Source of the DNA: Psychrobacter sp. P2G3
GTDB lineage: Bacteria; Pseudomonadota; Gammaproteobacteria; Pseudomonadales; Moraxellaceae
Direction: 5' to 3'
Assembly: GCF_001593285.1 (NCBI RefSeq)
Contig: NZ_CP012529.1
Span: forward strand, 1,674,001-1,738,000
Length of the DNA: 64,000 nt
Below the pieces are notes generated by a model. That model saw only the letters and a list, made by a program, of their open reading frames with translations. It was not told the DNA's origin and made no database searches. Positions 18,642-29,399 of the stretch are shown piece by piece; within the stretch, counting starts at the first letter, position 1, and each line of letters opens with the position of its first letter. Made by a program: the position numbers and the translations under genes.

Positions 18642-21600
18642 ATGGCTAATTTATTTGATGTATCTATCAATCGCGTGCCATTATCGGCACAAAAATCTGT
18701 CACCGACGTTCTAAAGGTAATGCTAGGACCAGACGCTGCTAATAAAATCAATACACTACTAGATATTGGTGGCTTTGTATTAGGTGGTTTAAATGAACAG
18801 GCGGCCGATGTATTTGCCACTAAGTTACGTGAAGCAGGAGCAACTGTTTCTATAGAGCTTAGCAATACAACCCTAGATTTATTCAGAGTTCGTTTGCTCT
18901 CCTTTGGTGAGCAAAAAATACAAGTCATAAAACAGGTCAGAGATATTACTGGACTGGGCTTAAAAGAGGTCAAAGCACTGGTTGAGAACAATGGCGTCGT
19001 CAAAGACAACTTAGATAAACCATCTGCTATAAAAGTTCATCAGAGATTATCTAGTGCTGGCGCTACCGTGGTTATTGAAGCTATGTCAGGCTCTGACAAT
19101 GGTGAAGACCCTAAGAAACCTAAACCCGCCAAAGATGATAATTACTTGGTAACAGGTAAAGTCAGTCTTGCTAATGGAGAGCCTGCCAGCGGCGTGCTGG
19201 TTCGAGCCTACGATAAGGACTTACGCAGCGAGCAATACCTAGGGGAAGCCTCAATATCATCAACGGGCGACTACGCTATCTCATATAAACAAGAGCAGTT
19301 TTCTCGCAGTGAAAAAAACAGTGCCGATCTGTTATTGCGAGTGTTTAACGAAGTCGGTGTAGAGCTAGCTCTAAAAACAAAAACAAAAGATGAACCAGAT
19401 ATCTTCTTTAATAGTCCTAAAAAGATGGATATTGACCTACAGATAGAAGAATCGGCAGCCGTTAAAGCCTCAGAATATGAGCGTCTCGAAGTATTTTTAA
19501 GCCCTGCCTTAGATAGTGCATTACTCGCAGATCTATCTTTGCAAGATATTAACTTCCTGATTAATGAAACTGAAATAAATGAATTCTCCGATGAATTCCC
19601 TGGTAGTGCTAACAGCATTCACTTTATAGCCCAAAGCGAAAAAAATTCCCACGAAACAAATATACCAGTAGCAGCCTTCTATGGTTGGGCGCGTATGGGG
19701 TTTGGGCTGGTGCGTGATCATTCTACTGAACAGCCAACTTTAAATTTAGATACCTTACTGGAACAATCTGATAAATATCTAAAAGATGCATTAGAACAAG
19801 CAATAGCAAAAACTATTATCCCAGCATGGTTAGCAGAGCAAATTGATTCAATATTAAGTCAACTGCAAGGTTTACGTGACGACAAAACACAACAAGAAAA
19901 AGACCTTTGGGTTCAGCATAATGTAAAAGTATTATTAATAGACGCAGCAAGCACTGAACCATTGGCAGGATTTTTAGTAGATGTAGAGTTTTCTGCCGAA
20001 GACAGCTCGTTGGATTTACAAGGAGGTATTACCAATAGGCAGGGCGAGCTTGTTATCACTTATTCACTGCCTGCAGAGTCAATCCTTTCAATGCTGTTAT
20101 TAGTTTTGAATATCAAAACTCCCAATGGTGATGACCTTAATCAACAGGAAGTAAGCTTTGCTGTAGGCCAGACGCAAGCTGTCACAGTAAAAATAACACT
20201 ACCTGCTCCAGTATTGCCAGGAGAAGCGTTACAGATAAATGCATTACCCATGTCTTTCTCCGATGGTTTAAGTGCGTTTTTGGAACAAAATAGCCTGACC
20301 AATATCGCTGAACTTCGTAAGCTCGGGAGTCTTGAAAGTTTAAAAGAATTACCAGAAACACTGCGTGCAAGTGACGAGGTCAAACAACTACAAGCACAGG
20401 TTGATTTGTCTTTACTCTCTACTGACTTAAAGCCTGCAGAACAGATCAAACAAAATCAGTTTTTAATAGACAAAGGTTTTATTAGTTTTTCTGCGATTGC
20501 TGATATGCCTGTAGAACAGTTTGTATCAGTCATTGGTAATGATGGGATTGTTTCACCAGCGATACAGCATGCACAAGCACGCTATCTAGATTTTCAATTG
20601 GCAAATGCCTATCTTGATATTAAAACAGGTGGTACGAATAACCCAGAAGAGCTTCAACAAGACTCAGCATTAAGCTGCCAATGTGAAGACTGTGTATCGG
20701 CACTAAGTCCAGGTGCATATCTAACAGATTTGATAGGCTATGTAACTTCGAACGTCACGCAAGCAAGCGGCACTGCCATTACGCTTGACTTTTTGGTGGA
20801 TAACTTTCATCAACCTTTATCCAAACTGCCAATTAATTGTGCAGCAACAAAAACCCAGTTAAGACAAGTTAGAATTGCTTGCGAAGTACTCCTTGCTGCT
20901 ATAGATACCTCTCAATTGAATTTTGTGATTACAGACGAGCACGTCGCTAGATATCGTCAAGCAGCCTACCAGTCGCTGCTTAGAGCTATAGGTACTTCCC
21001 AGTTTGACCTTGATAGAGCATCATCAGATGCCGATATCGAAGCCATTGCCAATCGTCTAGGCATTGACCCTAACTATGTAAAAGAATTACAGCTGCAATC
21101 GGGTGCTCACCAAATTTTAGCTAATGCGTTATCAGAGCATAATTTAGAGCGGATTTTTGGTTTGCCAGCTTATATGGAAACGTATATCGACATAGATATT
21201 CCACGGGTACGTTTACTTGATCCATTAAGGTTTTTAAAAGCAGAGCAAAAACGCCCCGAGCTCTATGACTGGCGATTAGAGCATCTAAAAAAACAATGGA
21301 AAGAAATGGATTTTCCTGAAAGTCCGTTGTCACAAAACACACCGATTATTGATCCTGATGTGATTGGGCCTGATGATTTTCGTCATCCTGACGAGCTGAA
21401 TACTGCTTTTGAGCTTTGGAAAACGAGGCGTGAATGGGTTGATGAACAGATTGCCCGTATTCATAGCAAGGTTATTTCCGATTCCAATAAACCCAATGGT
21501 CTAGCGGCTGCTATTGCAGAAATTACTGTGCCCACGACGCTCGATGATTTGATTGCTCAGCAAGCGCTATTGGCAAACGATGCAAAGATTATCGAGGATG

Positions 21601-24600
21601 CAACATTTACTCAATGGCTCAGCGAAAGACAGTTAAGCGTTGAGGCGTTAAATGAGCTGGCAAGATTCGCAACCGATGTAAAAGCAGGTAAAGAATACAA
21701 TGAGGAGGAATGGCAAACCTATTCAACCAGTGCTACCAATATAATTGTCAATAGTGTAAAAAGAGTTGCTTATAACAGCTGGGTATTAGAAGAGGCTAAT
21801 ATTGGCTTGAATATGACGACATTTTGGCCGTCTTTGACGGAACCGCAAGAAGGAGCATGGTCGCTATTTTTGGAAAGTGAAAAACCACTGCTTGACCCTG
21901 AAAACATTGAACCAAAACAGCTGCCAGACGGTAAGTTTGCGCTCAGGGCACGCACATTATGGAATGAGCGCCGAATACAGTTGGATAACAAGCAAAAAGA
22001 ATATGCTGATATTTTGAAATCAAAAACGGCAGGTGGGTTAGACGTGATTATGATAGATGCCTTTGGTACAGTACCTGATATTGAAGATATCAATACCAAG
22101 CTCAACAGTTTAGATCAGGCTGAGCAGTCAGAGGCAAAAGCGCAAATACTAGCATTAAATTTGCATCAAGAAAGCTTCATCACACTGGTAGCTGCTAGTT
22201 TGATTTTAAACGATGACCAGCAAACATTATCTGATACGGTGCAAAATAATCTATCTGTCGCTCTAGTTTCTGCATATAAATTCAATTTCTTATATGAAAA
22301 TTGGCTGCTAGAAGAAGCCAGTTTGTCATATTGGCAGTCGCTTAAAGCGCGTCTACCAAAATGGCGGGCAAGTCAGTCACAAAGACAACAATGGCAACAA
22401 ACATTAAAGCAGGCAAGTACGCCGCCATTAATTGACCCTGATGTGATCTCTGGTGATGTGTTACTCGAGCCTGTCATTGGGAACTTTTCTTATGATACTT
22501 GGCGCTCACGTATAAAGCTAATTGATGTAGAGCTAAATACTATCCGTGACAGCATAGAGCAAGGCGGCAATGTTACCGATGATGTGATTAAGCCAGATGC
22601 TATAGAAGATTTATTTAGTGAAGAAAAATATTTAGGTATCTCTCATCAAGACCTGATAGTACTTAGCCAGCTGGAAGAAGTGGGAATAGCAATTACGAGC
22701 CGGCTACAGCAAATATCGCTGGCAAGAGAGGCCTATTTGTTTTTGCTGGATGTTGCTAAACGTATAGAAAAAGGATTTAAAGTATTAGCTGGTACACGCG
22801 AAAATATGTATGCCATTCTGCTACAAATATGGAAAGTAAAACTGTTTGCCACATGGAGAGAAGAAGAGAGCAATAAATTGTCACTTAGTCCTGAGTTTTT
22901 TAAATATCCTACACAGCGTCCTACATTCACAATGCAACAAGAGGCACAAAAATGGCGTATTGATGCACGTAGACAACGCGAGTGGTATAGAACGCTAAAA
23001 GCAAGAATCGATCAACAACAAGTGCTTGCATCTAGTCTTAAATCAATGGTTTCTGAGGTAGAAGAACAAACGCTTCCTGAATTAAGAGATGCCTTAATTG
23101 AGATTGTCGATGATAACAATGATGCATTTAATATTAAAGCAGAAAGGCTCACTAAGCGCTTTCTTATAGATCTGCAACAAAGTGGCTGCCAGATGACCAC
23201 ACGTGTAAGTATGGCACTGGAGGTCTTGCAGACCTTAGTATTCTCAATTAGGTCAGGCAAAATTGATATTGCGGATGTTGAACTGAAACTAAGATCAAAG
23301 CAGTTTGAACAAGAATGGAGATGGATGGGTTCTTATGCCACTTGGAAAGCAGCGATGGGCGTATTTCTTTATCCTGAGCAGATTTTGTATCCTTCTTTAC
23401 GAAAAGAGCAAACATCTGAATTTAGACGATTAACGAGTAATACCTCGAATCAGCTTTCTCCTAAAGATGCTTGTAAAATAAGTGAAGCTTATTATGAGTA
23501 TCTTAAAGACATTAGTGCTTTAGAAGTTAAGGCAACCTGTTGGGGAAGTACTTCGATTAAAAGCAAACAAGAATGTTTTACAGAAAATATTTCGAAACAA
23601 AAAGATAAAGACCTACTTTATCTTTTTGGAATTAATAATGAGACCAAACGATGTTACTGGTCGGCATTCGACTTGAAGGCGCAAGCGGGTGCTGCTTTAG
23701 CTGCTGCACTTTTATTGGATGTAAAAAAACAAACATTTCAGTCTTCTTGGCAGCCCTTACCTATTGGTGATGCCAATGTGACTGATATAGTAGGTTCAAC
23801 TACCTTTAAGAATAAAATGTATGTGGTTTTAAGAATTATTGTTAAAGAAAAAGATAAACTAGGTTCTCTACTGTATGACCTCGAAACAAACACATGGAGT
23901 GAGTTGGTTGAGTTGGAAATTCCTAGTAGCCCCAGAGGCGCTTCGTTTACCATGGTGCAACAGGACCTTACGCATAATGAGCCCCAACCGCCTACTATAT
24001 GCTGCTTGGCTTTAACTGACCCAAAAAAGTTTTTTTCTTATAAGTTTTCTGGAAGCGCTGGCTATATTTACTATAAGGAAAATATCGATAACCAATATTC
24101 ATCTATATTATATTCAAATACCTTAACTAAAGAAAATACTTGGGTAAATAATAAATGGACAATTATTACTTATCTCGATCATCCTGTTTATCGGACAAAT
24201 TACATTGTTGGAGAAAAGTCAAAGATTACTTCTGCTGTCCAATATAAAAATGGTTTATTGGTTTCGGTAAATATTGAAAATATTTATCAATCAAGTATAG
24301 GTTCTAACTCTAGTTTTCAAGGATATATATATGGCGTAAAAGGGTCAAGTTTAACTATAGGTTTGAACTTGTTTTCTAATCAAAGTAGTGGTTTAGATAA
24401 TTACCTAACAATAAAGTCTTTAATTAAATCTAAGAGCTCATACCTTAATGATGTCACAGGACATTCTGAAAAATCTATTAATGAATTAAAAAATGAAATA
24501 GTTTCACTTGAGAAAAAGAAAGACAATATTATTTCAGAAGATGATTATACTAAATGGTTATCAGGAAGAAATGGGCCCGGTTTGTATCCCATTAGTGCGT

Positions 24601-27600
24601 TACGCGTTGATTCTAGCAAAAAAAATGTAACTAGGCTTCATGTGTTTAGTACGTATAGTCTATCTTATGATGTTAAAGACCTACCAGATTCAGATGAAAA
24701 GTTAAATAATTTTGCTTCAAGTTTCAATGTGTTTCTTCCAGAGAAAAAACTTTTGACAAGCTCTCAAAACAATAAAAAAATCTCACTAGCTACACATAAT
24801 GGTAAACCACTACTCAATTATAGTTATGACATCGTGTACAATATTGAAGTAGATACAAATTACTTTAGGCCAGTATATTCCATTATAAGTAGTAGGACTA
24901 ATACTGGGCTACTAAATGTAGTTTTCAAACTTAATATAGCTCCTAGCCTACAATCAAACCCCATTCAAATCAGTACCAAAACAAATATTGAGAGCCAGGA
25001 ATATAGACGAAATTGGATACACGAAAATAGCGTCTCGAACGACTATGCAAATAGAAGGTATTTGGATGAGGCGTATTATTATTTACCTGTTTGGATCGCT
25101 GAACAACTCTCTCGCTCTGGTCACTATAAAGAAGCATTAGAGTGGTACAGGCTGGTATTTGACTATACGTCTACTATTAATCGTAGAATCTCATGGGTTC
25201 TTCAGCAGGAAGACCAGCTTGATTATAATTATGATAGGAAAAATGAATGGCCAGTGCAATTAAATCCTCATGCATTTGCCCAAAACAGAAAAAATACATA
25301 TACCCACTTTACAGTACAATCAATTATCCGTTGCTTGCTTGATTATGCAGACGCTGAGTTTACCTATGATACAAGCGAAAGCGTAGCGCGAGCTAGAAAC
25401 CTCTATAATACTGCATTAGAATTAATCGAGTCAGAACTGCCTGTTCAACCTGAAAATAAGTGCTTAGCACTAATTGAGTCGCTCAAATATACGGTCGAAG
25501 ATATAACTTTACAGCCTTATTACGATTATCTTAAATCAAGGCTGGGCCAGCTTGATTCAACAGAGGTATTAAAAAACACACTGGTAGAAGTGCGTAATAA
25601 GCTGAACAACAACTTCTCTGAAGAGAAAAGATTATCTAATGCTTTAGATGTCATACAAATGGCGTTGGGCGAGCGAAAAGCATCCTTAACTGCCACAGAG
25701 ATTATAACTAAATCTTTGCTAACCAAGCAAAATTTTAGCCGAACACTGTTTGCCGATTTAAATATATCTACTAACTTCTCTAAAACTGGTCGCTTATTGT
25801 CAAGATTAGCCAGTTCAAACCCAAATATAACGGATAACAATAGTGGTGGAGATGAAACGGTTGAGATAGCTGATTTTAGCGAAATAGTAATAGGGTATTC
25901 CCCGCGCTTATCCTATGAGTTCTGCATCCCCAATAACCCAACAGTTAAATTTCTCTTGCTAAGAGCCAAGCTTAATTTATTTAAAATCCGTAATTGTATG
26001 AATATTGCGGGAATGCATCGGGAGCTTGACCCATACTCAGCGCCAATAGACGTAGAAAGTGCATTGCCAAGTGTGGGAGCTGGAGGGCAGATAAATCTGG
26101 CAGGCGTGACGAGAATTAGACCCACACAATACCGTTATCCAGTATTGGTTGATCGGGCGAAGCAATTGACTCACTTGGCACAGCAAACGGAAGCTTCATT
26201 CTTTAGTACTCTGCAATCGTTAGACCAAGAAAAATACACCTTATTTAAGGCGCGGCAGGACGTCGAGTTATCAAAAGAAGGCGTAAAATTACAAAAATTA
26301 CGTGTGCGTGAGTCGGAGAATGGTCTTGGCTTAGCTGAGTTGCAGCTAGAGCGAACTTCTATTTTAGCTGAGACCTATGCTGAATGGTTGAGCGAAGATA
26401 TGCTTGATTTGGAAAAGCAACTACTCGATCAGTATAAGTTTCATCAGGATGCGCAAATCCTTTCTGCCTTTGCAAATTATGCATCACATATAGCTGGTCT
26501 TGCTGTTACCGCTGCTGCGGGTGGTGCAACAGGAGGCGCCCCTGCCTCAGCAGCAGCTGCTGCGGCTATCATTCCAATATATGCTGAAACGGTTAGCCAA
26601 AGCGTGCTAGCAACAAGCCAATTTAAAATAAACACACTTTCACAATCAATCAGTATTGCACTACGCAATCGCGAATACCAACTACAGCATCAACTGGCAG
26701 AACAAGATTTAGAGATAGGTAATCAACAAATTAAACTAGCTAATGACCGTGTTCAGATTACTGAACAAGAGCAAGCTATAGCCGAAATTCAGTCAGAACA
26801 AGCCAGCGATAATGTTATTTTTTTACAAGAGAAGTTTACTAATGTAGAGCTCTATGACTGGATGAGCGGTGTGCTAGAAAGTATCTTCCGTTATTATCTG
26901 CAACAGGCGGCTGCTATGTCAAAACTGGCTGAAATACAGCTAGCGTTTGAGAGGCAAGAGCCTTTATTCGGTGTCATTAAAGACGACTATTATGAATTGC
27001 CCAATTTCGATGGTAATAATTCGGCAAGTAGTGATTCTATTACGGTTGATAGACTAGGGCTGACAGGTTCAGCGAGATTATTAAGAGATATTACCAAGCT
27101 TGATCAATATGCTTTCACCACAGACCAGCGCAAACAACAACTTAGTGTTAATTTCTTATTATCGCAACTTGACCCCTTTGCCTTCCAGCAGTTTAAACAA
27201 ACGGGTATCTTAAATTTTGATACGTCAGGTAAAGTGTTTGACCGACGTTTTCCAGGGCAATACCTACGTCTGATTAAACAAGTTAGAGTATCAGTAGTTG
27301 CGCTTGTTCCTCCTGTGCAAGGTATCAGTGCTACCTTGACTTCTAGTGGTATATCTCGCGTAGTGATAGCCGGTGATGTATTCCAAACTGTTGTTATTCG
27401 CCGAGATCCAGAGTCGATTGCCTTCTCCAATCCTATTGGCGCATCAGGTGTATTTGAATTGAGTCCTAATCCTGAAATGTTGTTGCCCTTTGAAGGCAAT
27501 GGGGTGGATACTAGATGGGAATTTCGTTTACCAAAAGCTTCCAATCCAATGGATTTCAATACCATTGCTGATGTGTTATTAACTATTGAATATACGGCTT

Positions 27601-28106
27601 TGCATGATAGAACTTATCAGCAACAAGTACAGAAAGAGCTGGACACGTATACTAGCTTCGATAGAGCTTTCAGCTTCCGCCAAGAATTCTCTGATGCATG
27701 GTATGACCTACATAACCCAGAGCAAACTGACACTCCTATGAGCGTGAGTTTTGAGACGACATTAGCTGACTTTCCCTCCAACATTAATGAGCTAATCATT
27801 AGCAATGTATTAATGTATTTTATCGCTGACGGTGACTTGCCTAGTGTCTTCGCAGCTAAGCTGTTCTTTGCACAACATCAAGATAGCAATACATCAGGAG
27901 GCGAAGCATTACCGATTGATGGGGTAATCCGCTCAAATACGAACGGAACAAACTGGGCTTCAATAGGCGGGAGCGTACCAAAAGGGAAGTGGCAGTTGGA
28001 GCTGCCTAATATCCCCGTTATTAAACAACTATTTGAAGATGAAAAAATTAGTGATATTTTGCTGGTTTTAACTTGTGAGGGTGAGCTACCTGACTACCCC
28101 GTGTAA
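18642..28106 (+). CDS. Tc toxin TcA-like subunit with N-terminal tandem L7/L12-like domains
   Basis: This is a 3154-aa protein. Residues 3-73 and 79-147 resemble the ribosomal protein L7/L12 C-terminal domain; the second keeps VIKQVRDITGLGLKEVK (95-111). A transthyretin-like/CarboxypepD_reg domain follows (about 168-275), with a second such domain near 425-510. The TcA core starts with the cysteine motif CQCEDCVSALSPGAYLTDL near 680. A long helical shell follows, interrupted at about 1600-2110 by an AT-rich, probably beta-rich receptor-binding or neuraminidase-like segment. After that come coiled-coil helices flanking an Ala/Gly-rich stretch near 2620-2650 (likely the pore/channel region) and the TcB-binding C-terminus (RRFPGQYLRLIKQVRVSVVA near 2870, then beta sandwich to DYPV). 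TcA forms the pentameric translocation channel. Typical TcA proteins are about 2400-2500 aa; the surplus here lies at the N-terminus. There is no signal peptide, as usual. Confidence 0.93.
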   Translation: MANLFDVSINRVPLSAQKSVTDVLKVMLGPDAANKINTLLDIGGFVLGGLNEQAADVFATKLREAGATVSIELSNTTLDLFRVRLLSFGEQKIQVIKQVRDITGLGLKEVKALVENNGVVKDNLDKPSAIKVHQRLSSAGATVVIEAMSGSDNGEDPKKPKPAKDDNYLVTGKVSLANGEPASGVLVRAYDKDLRSEQYLGEASISSTGDYAISYKQEQFSRSEKNSADLLLRVFNEVGVELALKTKTKDEPDIFFNSPKKMDIDLQIEESAAVKASEYERLEVFLSPALDSALLADLSLQDINFLINETEINEFSDEFPGSANSIHFIAQSEKNSHETNIPVAAFYGWARMGFGLVRDHSTEQPTLNLDTLLEQSDKYLKDALEQAIAKTIIPAWLAEQIDSILSQLQGLRDDKTQQEKDLWVQHNVKVLLIDAASTEPLAGFLVDVEFSAEDSSLDLQGGITNRQGELVITYSLPAESILSMLLLVLNIKTPNGDDLNQQEVSFAVGQTQAVTVKITLPAPVLPGEALQINALPMSFSDGLSAFLEQNSLTNIAELRKLGSLESLKELPETLRASDEVKQLQAQVDLSLLSTDLKPAEQIKQNQFLIDKGFISFSAIADMPVEQFVSVIGNDGIVSPAIQHAQARYLDFQLANAYLDIKTGGTNNPEELQQDSALSCQCEDCVSALSPGAYLTDLIGYVTSNVTQASGTAITLDFLVDNFHQPLSKLPINCAATKTQLRQVRIACEVLLAAIDTSQLNFVITDEHVARYRQAAYQSLLRAIGTSQFDLDRASSDADIEAIANRLGIDPNYVKELQLQSGAHQILANALSEHNLERIFGLPAYMETYIDIDIPRVRLLDPLRFLKAEQKRPELYDWRLEHLKKQWKEMDFPESPLSQNTPIIDPDVIGPDDFRHPDELNTAFELWKTRREWVDEQIARIHSKVISDSNKPNGLAAAIAEITVPTTLDDLIAQQALLANDAKIIEDATFTQWLSERQLSVEALNELARFATDVKAGKEYNEEEWQTYSTSATNIIVNSVKRVAYNSWVLEEANIGLNMTTFWPSLTEPQEGAWSLFLESEKPLLDPENIEPKQLPDGKFALRARTLWNERRIQLDNKQKEYADILKSKTAGGLDVIMIDAFGTVPDIEDINTKLNSLDQAEQSEAKAQILALNLHQESFITLVAASLILNDDQQTLSDTVQNNLSVALVSAYKFNFLYENWLLEEASLSYWQSLKARLPKWRASQSQRQQWQQTLKQASTPPLIDPDVISGDVLLEPVIGNFSYDTWRSRIKLIDVELNTIRDSIEQGGNVTDDVIKPDAIEDLFSEEKYLGISHQDLIVLSQLEEVGIAITSRLQQISLAREAYLFLLDVAKRIEKGFKVLAGTRENMYAILLQIWKVKLFATWREEESNKLSLSPEFFKYPTQRPTFTMQQEAQKWRIDARRQREWYRTLKARIDQQQVLASSLKSMVSEVEEQTLPELRDALIEIVDDNNDAFNIKAERLTKRFLIDLQQSGCQMTTRVSMALEVLQTLVFSIRSGKIDIADVELKLRSKQFEQEWRWMGSYATWKAAMGVFLYPEQILYPSLRKEQTSEFRRLTSNTSNQLSPKDACKISEAYYEYLKDISALEVKATCWGSTSIKSKQECFTENISKQKDKDLLYLFGINNETKRCYWSAFDLKAQAGAALAAALLLDVKKQTFQSSWQPLPIGDANVTDIVGSTTFKNKMYVVLRIIVKEKDKLGSLLYDLETNTWSELVELEIPSSPRGASFTMVQQDLTHNEPQPPTICCLALTDPKKFFSYKFSGSAGYIYYKENIDNQYSSILYSNTLTKENTWVNNKWTIITYLDHPVYRTNYIVGEKSKITSAVQYKNGLLVSVNIENIYQSSIGSNSSFQGYIYGVKGSSLTIGLNLFSNQSSGLDNYLTIKSLIKSKSSYLNDVTGHSEKSINELKNEIVSLEKKKDNIISEDDYTKWLSGRNGPGLYPISALRVDSSKKNVTRLHVFSTYSLSYDVKDLPDSDEKLNNFASSFNVFLPEKKLLTSSQNNKKISLATHNGKPLLNYSYDIVYNIEVDTNYFRPVYSIISSRTNTGLLNVVFKLNIAPSLQSNPIQISTKTNIESQEYRRNWIHENSVSNDYANRRYLDEAYYYLPVWIAEQLSRSGHYKEALEWYRLVFDYTSTINRRISWVLQQEDQLDYNYDRKNEWPVQLNPHAFAQNRKNTYTHFTVQSIIRCLLDYADAEFTYDTSESVARARNLYNTALELIESELPVQPENKCLALIESLKYTVEDITLQPYYDYLKSRLGQLDSTEVLKNTLVEVRNKLNNNFSEEKRLSNALDVIQMALGERKASLTATEIITKSLLTKQNFSRTLFADLNISTNFSKTGRLLSRLASSNPNITDNNSGGDETVEIADFSEIVIGYSPRLSYEFCIPNNPTVKFLLLRAKLNLFKIRNCMNIAGMHRELDPYSAPIDVESALPSVGAGGQINLAGVTRIRPTQYRYPVLVDRAKQLTHLAQQTEASFFSTLQSLDQEKYTLFKARQDVELSKEGVKLQKLRVRESENGLGLAELQLERTSILAETYAEWLSEDMLDLEKQLLDQYKFHQDAQILSAFANYASHIAGLAVTAAAGGATGGAPASAAAAAAIIPIYAETVSQSVLATSQFKINTLSQSISIALRNREYQLQHQLAEQDLEIGNQQIKLANDRVQITEQEQAIAEIQSEQASDNVIFLQEKFTNVELYDWMSGVLESIFRYYLQQAAAMSKLAEIQLAFERQEPLFGVIKDDYYELPNFDGNNSASSDSITVDRLGLTGSARLLRDITKLDQYAFTTDQRKQQLSVNFLLSQLDPFAFQQFKQTGILNFDTSGKVFDRRFPGQYLRLIKQVRVSVVALVPPVQGISATLTSSGISRVVIAGDVFQTVVIRRDPESIAFSNPIGASGVFELSPNPEMLLPFEGNGVDTRWEFRLPKASNPMDFNTIADVLLTIEYTALHDRTYQQQVQKELDTYTSFDRAFSFRQEFSDAWYDLHNPEQTDTPMSVSFETTLADFPSNINELIISNVLMYFIADGDLPSVFAAKLFFAQHQDSNTSGGEALPIDGVIRSNTNGTNWASIGGSVPKGKWQLELPNIPVIKQLFEDEKISDILLVLTCEGELPDYPV

Positions 28107-28295
28107 GTGGCTTCGGAAATTTTAATGCTATACAGGTATTTATAAAGTTACCTTCTATGAGGTATTAAAATTTATGATGAAGCTTGAAAAGAACATAATT
28201 AAGTCTGGTGGTTCAAATGTATTCAATATACTCAACGTATAAGAGTTGCTCTTACTGGCTCTGATGTATTAACGTGAATACCGAACACCGTCCTA
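28107..28295. other. Gap after TcA with weak inverted repeat
   Basis: An AT-only inverted repeat (AAATTTTAAT 28117-28126 and ATTAAAATTT 28164-28173) might serve as a weak terminator for the Tc operon. Otherwise no gene was seen before the IS begins. Confidence 0.4.
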
Positions 28296-28330
28296 TGTTG
28301 TCAATCCCGTACACATTAACTTGGGAGGTT

Positions 28331-29262
28331 TTAGTTACGCAGCCTGACGATAATAATCAAACCATATCTGTCTGGCGTCTTATAGCCTAAATCCTTCTGA
28401 ATCCTAGTCTCACTGCGAGCATAGCTCTTGTCTTGCGTCGCTGCAAAGCAGTGCTTTGCTAATCGCTCCTCATTGTACTCAAGCTCGATATATTGTGTAA
28501 TCTCGTTGATCGCTGTAAACCTTTTTTTATAGTCTTGGTGATACATCAGCTCATTCTTTAAGACGCCCCAGAAGCTCTCTATGGGGTTGTTATCAAAGCA
28601 GTTGCCACGCCTAGACATTGAGCCTTTGAACTTATGCTGCTTAATGATCTTGTGATACTCATTGCTACAATACTGACTGCCTCTGTCAGAATGTAAAATC
28701 AACCCTTGGCTGGGCCGCCTGCTCTTGATGGCCATATTGAGTGCATGGCATACTAAATCTGCTGTCATGTGTTTATTGATAGCGTAGGCGACCAGCTCTT
28801 TGGTGTAGAGGTCTTTAACGCCTGCTAAATACAGCCAGCCCTCGCAAGTCCAAATATATGTGATGTCACTAACCCACGACTCATTAGGTAGACTGTCGTC
28901 AAACTTCTGATCAAGCAGGTTTGGATAAATCAGCTTATTATGATTGGAGTTGATGGTGACTTTAAAGCGTTTGTGACGATGACATTTGATGTTATTTCTT
29001 CTTCGATACTTCTAACCATATATGGACTGATATCATGGCCTTGCTCTGTCAGCTTTGCCTGCAGTCGATCAACACCATAACGTTCTTTACTTTCACTGTA
29101 AGCGGCTCTAACCAATAGCTCGCAATGGTTGCGATGTATCTGTTGTTCGCTGATGTCACGACTGATCCAGTCATAGTAGCTTGATTGCTTAACAGCTAAG
29201 ACCTTGCACATGCTTGCGATAGTAAAGACCTGTCTATTAGTTTTTATAAAAGCGTACTTCAT
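28331..29262 (-). pseudogene. IS3-family transposase OrfB, frameshifted
   Basis: The N-terminal part (29262 to about 28990: MKYAFIKTNRQVFTIASMCK, YYDWISRD, ESKERYGVDRLQAKL) and the C-terminal part lie in different frames, with the break near 29000. The C-terminal part includes SDITYIW, GLILHSDRGSQYCS and NCFDNNPIESFW, so the D-D-E triad is otherwise present. A single indel probably inactivated it. The last codons after RIQKDLGYK are also altered compared with the copy at 8404. Confidence 0.85.
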
Positions 29263-29399
29263 GAGCTGTGTCTGGCAAAGTATGTGGTGGCCTCATTCGA
29301 GCATAGCTCTCATCTTGCGTCGGGGCGAAGCAGTGCTTCGCTTTATCCCTTCTCATTTAATATCTCTTGTTCTTCTTCGGCCACTGTAAGTTGACGTTT

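Noticed and set aside
18467..19009. 180-aa minus-strand frame across the TcBC-TcA junction
   Set aside because: It lies antisense to the start of tcA, has Ser/Thr-rich shadow-like composition, and its 5' part reads through the tcA L7/L12-like domains. The plus-strand frame has clear homology.
27104..27565. 153-aa minus-strand frame inside tcA
   Set aside because: It is antisense to the conserved TcB-binding region. No ribosome site or recognisable motifs were seen.
28331..29262. Programmed -1 frameshift in the IS transposase
   Set aside because: Programmed slippage in IS3 elements occurs at the orfA/orfB junction. The break here is in the middle of orfB, without a slippery run of the usual kind.
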